Origin: an uncultured Lachnospiraceae bacterium
Lineage (GTDB): Bacteria; Bacillota; Clostridia; Lachnospirales; Lachnospiraceae
Direction: 5' to 3'
Assembly (NCBI GenBank): GCA_947175305.1
Contig: CAMWMO010000014.1
Coordinates: forward strand, 1 to 9,921
Length of the DNA: 9,921 nt
Shown here: piece after piece, positions 6,280 to 9,921 of the stretch
Layout: each line of letters opens with the position of its first letter
Position numbering within the stretch: position 1 is the first letter of the stretch
Position numbers and translations under genes: made by a program
Notes under the pieces: model-generated
Databases searched by the model: none
Seen by the model: the letters and a program-made list of their open reading frames with translations, nothing else
What the model was told of the DNA's origin: nothing

Positions 6280-7221
6280 ATGGAAATAGTGAGAGTCGTG
6301 TTTTGTTTTGACGAAAATTTAGTGGCCCAGGTGCAGGTGGCAGCGGCCTCTCTGATAGATGCCTGTGCGTCGGACAATGTGCACTGTGAGATTCACTGTG
6401 TCTGTACCGAGGCGGCGGGGATCGTGGCAGAACCTCTCGGTCATGTGATCAGCAGCCGGGATCCCGGATCTGCCCTTGTCATGCACTGTGTGGAGAATCC
6501 TTATGCGAAGGCCTATCAGGTGCGGGATATCTCTGCGGGGACGTATCTGCGGCTGGCGCTGCCCGGATTTTTGCCGCAGGTGGATCGGATTCTTTACATG
6601 GACGCGGATGTGCTGGTGCGGGAGAGCCTTTTACCCTTATGGCGGACGCCCCTGAATGGAAACGTGATGGCAGCGGTGAAGGGGGCAGTGAATCTCTCGG
6701 AGAAATGGGAGTGGAACAGCGGCAGACCCTACTGGCATCTGCTTTCTAAGATGAAAGGCGGCTATATCAACGCGGGCGTTACGTTGCTGGATCTTGCCGA
6801 GGTGAGAAAGCGGGATCTGGCGGCTCGTTGGAATGAGCTGGCAGGAGAGAAATTCTATTATCAGGATCAGGATATCCTGAATATCACCTGCCAGGGGGCC
6901 ATCACCTATCTTCCGCCTAAATATAATCGAATGGCTTATCTGGAAGAGGGAGATTTTACACAGTTTACGGCAGAGGGCATATTTACGCGGGAGGAATGCG
7001 AAGAGGCTCTGCAAGCTCCGGCTATCCTGCACTACGCGGGGGACAAGCCCTGGAAACGGTATGATACGAATCTGGGGGCTGTCTGGTGGGACTATGTAAA
7101 AGCCCAGCCCGATCTTGTCGGGCTTTTCGATGAGGAAAAGGCCAGAAAGTATCACGGACCGACACTGGCGCAGCGGGCGGTGCGGAAGCTTGCGAAGCTG
7201 GTAAGCAGGGAGAAGCTCTGA
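6280..7221 (+). CDS. Family 8 (GT-A, retaining) glycosyltransferase
   Basis: This 313-residue enzyme belongs to the family of LgtC and the lipopolysaccharide alpha-galactosyl/glucosyltransferases, which use UDP-hexose donors with Mn2+. The first strand, VVFCFDENLVAQVQVAAASL (6-25), is characteristic. The metal site DAD sits in RILYMDADVLV (103-113), the NAGV loop in YINAGVTLLDL (162-172), an acidic DQD at 196-198, and the family signature HYAGDKPW at 251-258 supplies the second metal-binding His. The tail TLAQRAVRKLAKLVSREKL (295-313) is basic and amphipathic, like the membrane-binding tails of LgtC-type enzymes. The ATG at 6280 has no close ribosome site: AGGGGGT (6253-6259) is about 20 nt away, and two ATG-stop pairs lie between. 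A UDP-glucose or UDP-galactose donor is likely but not provable here. A hairpin resembling a terminator lies inside the gene. Confidence 0.92.
   Translation: MEIVRVVFCFDENLVAQVQVAAASLIDACASDNVHCEIHCVCTEAAGIVAEPLGHVISSRDPGSALVMHCVENPYAKAYQVRDISAGTYLRLALPGFLPQVDRILYMDADVLVRESLLPLWRTPLNGNVMAAVKGAVNLSEKWEWNSGRPYWHLLSKMKGGYINAGVTLLDLAEVRKRDLAARWNELAGEKFYYQDQDILNITCQGAITYLPPKYNRMAYLEEGDFTQFTAEGIFTREECEEALQAPAILHYAGDKPWKRYDTNLGAVWWDYVKAQPDLVGLFDEEKARKYHGPTLAQRAVRKLAKLVSREKL
7106..7127 (+). other. Terminator-like hairpin inside the GT8 gene
   Basis: AGCCCGA (7106-7112) and TCGGGCT (7118-7124) form a perfect 7-bp stem with the loop TCTTG. The last stem T begins a four-T run (7124-7127). The stem is GC-rich enough for a weak intrinsic terminator, but the T-run is short and the sequence also encodes protein (AQPDLVGLF), so coincidence is possible. 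Confidence 0.3.
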
Positions 7222-7282
7222 GAGTGATAAAACGATTTAGAGTGCGGTAATTGAAAGAAATAGAAAAGGAACGGAGAAAAAG

Positions 7283-8593
7283 ATGAAAATAGCGGTAGCC
7301 GGAACGGGATATGTAGGACTGGTGGCGGGTGTCTGTTTCGCGGAGAAGGGACATGATGTGACCTGCGTGGATGTGGATGAATCCAAGGTAAAGAGAATGG
7401 AAGCAGGCGAGAGCCCCATCTACGAGGAGGGGCTGGAGGAGCTGATGCGGAAGAATAATGCCGCGGGCAGACTCCATTATACGACGGATTACGCTGCGGC
7501 ATATCGGGATAAGGACGCGATCTTTATCGGTGTGGGTACGCCGGAACAGCCGGACGGCTCTGCGAACTTAAGCTATATTGCCACGGTTTCCAGGCAGATT
7601 GCGGAGTCCGTGGAGCGGGATTGTCTGGTGGTCGTAAAATCCACAGTGCCGGTTGGAACCAACGATAAGGTGGAGCAGTTCATCCATGATTTCCTGATCC
7701 GGGATGTGAAGGTGGAGGTGGCATCTAATCCGGAGTTTTTGGCACAGGGATCTGCGGTGCGTGACACGCTGCATGCCGCCCGCATCATTATCGGTACGGA
7801 GAGCCGGGAGGCGGAGGCGCTTCTCAAAAAGATATACGAGCCTTTTGGATTGCCCATCGTCTCTGTGAACAGGCGGTCGGCGGAGATGATCAAATATGCC
7901 AGCAACGATTTTCTGGCGTTAAAAATATCCTATATGAATGATATTGCCAATCTCTGTGAGCTGGTGGGAGCGGATATCGACGCGGTGGCGGAGGGCATGA
8001 GCTACGACGCAAGGATCGGCGCTAATTTCCTGAAGGCCGGGATCGGCTATGGCGGAAGCTGCTTCCCCAAGGACACCAAGGCTCTCAAATATCTGGCGGG
8101 GCAGTATGGATATCAGTTAAAGACGGTGGAGGCGGCAGTGGATGTGAACGCATCCCAGAAGACCAGACTCTACCAGAAGGCCTGCAAGCGCATGATCACC
8201 TTCGGTGGCTTGAAGGTGGCGGTGCTGGGACTGGCATTTAAGCCCGGAACCGACGATCTGCGGGAGGCGCCTTCTCTGGACAATGTGAAACTGCTTCTGG
8301 AAAACGGGGCGCAGATCATCGCCTATGATCCGGTGGCGGCTCAGAATTTTCAGAAGGTTTACCCTGCGGGAGCAAATAAGAAAGGCAGTATCACCTATGT
8401 GGAAACGCCCGAAGAGGCGCTGCAGGATGCGAATATCTGCTTTATCTTTACGGAGTGGAGGCAGATCCGGGAACTGGCTCCGGAGACCTTTAAAGAGCGG
8501 ATGCGGATCCCTCTTGTATACGATGGGCGGAATGTCTACGATGTGCAGCGGATGAAAGAGGCGGGTATCGAGTACTATAGTATCGGGCGATGA
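7283..8593 (+). CDS. ugd: UDP-glucose 6-dehydrogenase
   Basis: This 436-residue cytoplasmic enzyme oxidises UDP-glucose to UDP-glucuronate with two NAD+. The NAD-binding fold starts MKIAVAGTGYVGLVAGVCFA (1-20) with GxGYVG, and D30 at the end of the second strand selects NAD. Catalytic landmarks are present in order: STVPVGT (120-126), NPEFLAQGSAVRD (149-161), EMIKYASN (201-208, with K204 and N208), and the active-site cysteine C260 in GYGGSCFPKDTKAL. The C-terminal UDP-binding domain has VAVLGLAFKPGTDDLREAPS (312-331). Length matches bacterial Ugd/TuaD proteins. CGGAG at 7272-7276 lies 6 nt before the ATG. Its 3' end overlaps an ATG (8590-8593, ATGA), and the next gene encodes a probable epimerase for its product. 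The 61-bp gap from the GT8 gene shows no good promoter, so it is probably in the same operon. Confidence 0.97.
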   Translation: MKIAVAGTGYVGLVAGVCFAEKGHDVTCVDVDESKVKRMEAGESPIYEEGLEELMRKNNAAGRLHYTTDYAAAYRDKDAIFIGVGTPEQPDGSANLSYIATVSRQIAESVERDCLVVVKSTVPVGTNDKVEQFIHDFLIRDVKVEVASNPEFLAQGSAVRDTLHAARIIIGTESREAEALLKKIYEPFGLPIVSVNRRSAEMIKYASNDFLALKISYMNDIANLCELVGADIDAVAEGMSYDARIGANFLKAGIGYGGSCFPKDTKALKYLAGQYGYQLKTVEAAVDVNASQKTRLYQKACKRMITFGGLKVAVLGLAFKPGTDDLREAPSLDNVKLLLENGAQIIAYDPVAAQNFQKVYPAGANKKGSITYVETPEEALQDANICFIFTEWRQIRELAPETFKERMRIPLVYDGRNVYDVQRMKEAGIEYYSIGR

Positions 8594-8601
8594 GCAGCGG
8601 A

Positions 8602-8606
8602 AAGGA
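8602..8606 (+). promoter_or_regulatory. Ribosome binding site selecting the epimerase start
   Basis: AAGGA, within GGAAAGGA, stands 7 nt before the ATG at 8614. The alternative ATG at 8590 has only GGGCG nearby. The site therefore favours the shorter protein, although ribosomes finishing the dehydrogenase could re-start at 8590. Confidence 0.6.
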
Positions 8607-8613
8607 AAGAAGT

Positions 8614-9612
8614 ATGAGAGCGTTTGATCCCACGAAGACATATCTGATCACCGGGGGCGCAGGCTTTATCGGTTTTCATCTGTCGAAAAAGCTTTTGGAA
8701 CAGGGCGCCCGGGTGGTCGGCTTTGACAATATGAACGACTATTACGATGTGAAGCTGAAGGAGGACCGTCTGGCGATCCTGGAATCTTTCGACAAATATA
8801 GTTTTGTGAAAGGGGATCTTGCGGACAACGCGGATGTGTTCCGCACCTTTCAGGAGTACAGACCCCAGATCGTGGTGAATCTGGGAGCGCAGGCGGGTGT
8901 CCGTTACAGTATCGACAATCCTGCGGCCTACATGGAGTCTAATATGATGGGCTTTTTCCGTATTTTGGAGGGGTGTCGTTATTTTCCGGTAGAGCATCTG
9001 GTGTATGCCTCCTCCAGCTCTGTCTACGGAGGAAATGAGAAAGTGCCTTTTTCCACGGAGGACAAGGTGGATGAGCCGGTGAGTCTCTATGCTGCAACGA
9101 AGAAATCCAACGAGCTGATGGCCCATGCTTACAGCAAGCTGTATCATATTCCGGTGACGGGGCTACGGTTTTTTACCGTTTACGGGCCCTTTGGCAGACC
9201 GGATATGGCTTATTATAAATTTGCCCAGAAGATTCTTGCGGGAGAGCCAATCCAAATCTACAATCAGGGCGATATGTATCGGGATTTTACCTATATCGAC
9301 GATATTGTACAGGGCATTGAGAACATTCTGTGCAATCCGCCTGCCGAGAATCAGAAGGGCGCGTTCTATAAACTCTATAATATCGGCAATAATAAGCCGG
9401 TAAAGCTGATGGATTTTATAGAGACGCTGGAGAAATGTCTGGGCAGGGAGGCGAAGAAGGAGTATCTGCCCATGCAGCCGGGCGACGTGTATCAGACCTA
9501 CGCGGATGTCAGCGATCTGATGCGGGATTATGACTTTAAGCCCTCCACCTCCATTCAGGAAGGGCTTGAAAGGTTTGTGGAATGGTACAGGAGTTACTAT
9601 AACGTAAAATAA
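8614..9612 (+). CDS. UDP-glucuronate 4-epimerase-like NAD-dependent sugar epimerase
   Basis: This is a 332-residue extended short-chain dehydrogenase/reductase that most likely interconverts UDP-glucuronate and UDP-galacturonate. It has TYLITGGAGFIGFHL (9-23) with GxxGxxG, VGFDNMNDYYDVKLKEDR (35-52), LGAQAGVRYSIDNP (90-103), the catalytic serine region YASSSSVYGG (131-140), and Y159-x3-K163. RFFTVYGPFGRPDMAYYKF (185-203) and MQPGDVYQTYADVSDL (287-302) are characteristic of the UDP-glucuronate 4-epimerase (CapI/LspL) subgroup rather than GalE. The neighbouring gene makes UDP-glucuronate, which fits. The ATG at 8614 is preferred because AAGGA lies 7 nt upstream and the domain starts at residue 9. 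The in-frame ATG at 8590 would add 8 residues and overlap the dehydrogenase stop. The main alternative is another UDP-hexose 4-epimerase. Confidence 0.9.
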   Translation: MRAFDPTKTYLITGGAGFIGFHLSKKLLEQGARVVGFDNMNDYYDVKLKEDRLAILESFDKYSFVKGDLADNADVFRTFQEYRPQIVVNLGAQAGVRYSIDNPAAYMESNMMGFFRILEGCRYFPVEHLVYASSSSVYGGNEKVPFSTEDKVDEPVSLYAATKKSNELMAHAYSKLYHIPVTGLRFFTVYGPFGRPDMAYYKFAQKILAGEPIQIYNQGDMYRDFTYIDDIVQGIENILCNPPAENQKGAFYKLYNIGNNKPVKLMDFIETLEKCLGREAKKEYLPMQPGDVYQTYADVSDLMRDYDFKPSTSIQEGLERFVEWYRSYYNVK

Positions 9613-9634
9613 ACACTCCGAAATGAGGAAAAAG

Positions 9635-9921
9635 ATGACTGATACAAAGAGAGAAATTCCAATTTTATATCTGGTAGTGCCCTGCTATAACGAGGAAGAG
9701 GTGGTGGAGAAGTCCGCCGCAGTCATGGGCGAGAAGGAAGCCCGTCTGGAGCGGGAGGGCAAGATCGCACCCGGTTCTAAGGTCATGTTTGTGAACGATG
9801 GAAGTAAAGACGGGACACTGCGCCTTCTGCATGAGATCGCGGCGAAGGACAAGCGTTTTGCGGTGGTGAGTCTGGCAGGGAATTACGGACATCAGAGTGC
9901 CATTCTGGCAGGCATGATGAC
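9635..9921 (+). CDS. Polyprenyl-phosphate-type GT2 glycosyltransferase, N-terminal part (runs off window)
   Basis: The frame stays open from the ATG at 9635 to the window end, giving 95 residues. ILYLVVPCYNEEEVVEKSA (9-27), MFVNDGSKDGT (57-67) and LAGNYGHQSAILAGMM (near 80-95) are hallmarks of the DPM1/GtrB/ArnC group. The xNYGHQxA segment is particularly diagnostic. These enzymes load a sugar from a nucleotide donor onto undecaprenyl phosphate at the inner membrane face, usually with two C-terminal membrane helices, which here would be beyond the window. TGAGGA (9624-9629) lies 5 nt before the ATG. An in-frame ATG at 9623 is less well served. The 22-bp gap after the epimerase suggests the same operon. 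The membrane glycosyltransferase at 1131 could use its product, an inference from family roles. Confidence 0.88.
   Translation, partial: MTDTKREIPILYLVVPCYNEEEVVEKSAAVMGEKEARLEREGKIAPGSKVMFVNDGSKDGTLRLLHEIAAKDKRFAVVSLAGNYGHQSAILAGMM

Noticed and set aside
5586..6377. 263-codon minus-strand open frame
   Set aside because: It is antisense to the second GT4 gene and the GT8 start, has no recognisable domain or ribosome site, and the plus-strand proteins are clearly real.
8575..9147. 190-codon minus-strand open frame
   Set aside because: It lies opposite the conserved epimerase domain and has no recognisable protein features.
1..9921. Mobile elements, phage genes, CRISPR arrays, tRNA or rRNA genes
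   Set aside because: No transposase or integrase motif, spaced direct repeats, cloverleaf or rRNA-like stretch was recognised by eye.

Overview
The window looks like part of a surface-polysaccharide (capsule, exopolysaccharide or cell-wall glycan) locus from a Gram-positive Firmicute, most likely a gut-type Clostridia (Lachnospiraceae-like). The evidence is strong AGGAG-type ribosome sites with short gaps, roughly balanced GC content, a G-x-G-x-Y-x-G repeat surface protein, a short XRE regulator of a type common in that group, and densely packed glycosyltransferase genes. The genus is an inference; nothing here fixes it.

Layout. Bases 1-536 hold the 3' end of a repeat-containing surface protein, closed by a bidirectional hairpin terminator (546-577). 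An XRE/Cro-type regulator runs leftward (576-920). The 180-210 bp upstream of it contain two near-identical operator-like palindromes, candidate promoters and a possible 8-codon leader ORF. A multi-spanning GT-C type membrane glycosyltransferase follows on the plus strand (1131-2954). A family 2 glycosyltransferase sits convergently on the minus strand (2979-3992). Overlapping divergent promoters (4015-4052) separate it from a tight rightward cluster: two GT4 glycosyltransferases (4067-5164 and 5157-6254), a GT8 glycosyltransferase (6280-7221), UDP-glucose 6-dehydrogenase (7283-8593), a UDP-glucuronate 4-epimerase-like enzyme (8614-9612), and the start of a polyprenyl-phosphate-type GT2 enzyme (9635 to the window end).

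How the genes fit together (inference from family knowledge). The dehydrogenase oxidises UDP-glucose to UDP-glucuronate and the next gene probably epimerises it to UDP-galacturonate, so the polymer probably contains an acidic sugar. The GT4, GT8 and GT2 enzymes would build an oligosaccharide on the inner membrane face. The last GT2 resembles enzymes that charge undecaprenyl phosphate with one sugar, and the GT-C protein resembles enzymes that use such lipid-linked donors outside the membrane. These two may form a modification branch. No polymerase, flippase, initiating transferase or ligase gene is visible, so the locus must continue beyond the window.

I see no tRNA, rRNA, CRISPR array, insertion sequence or phage gene. 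I do not see a clearly undescribed system. The most interesting parts are regulatory: the paired operators beside the XRE gene, the interlocked divergent promoters, and two small start-codon arrangements that may couple translation.
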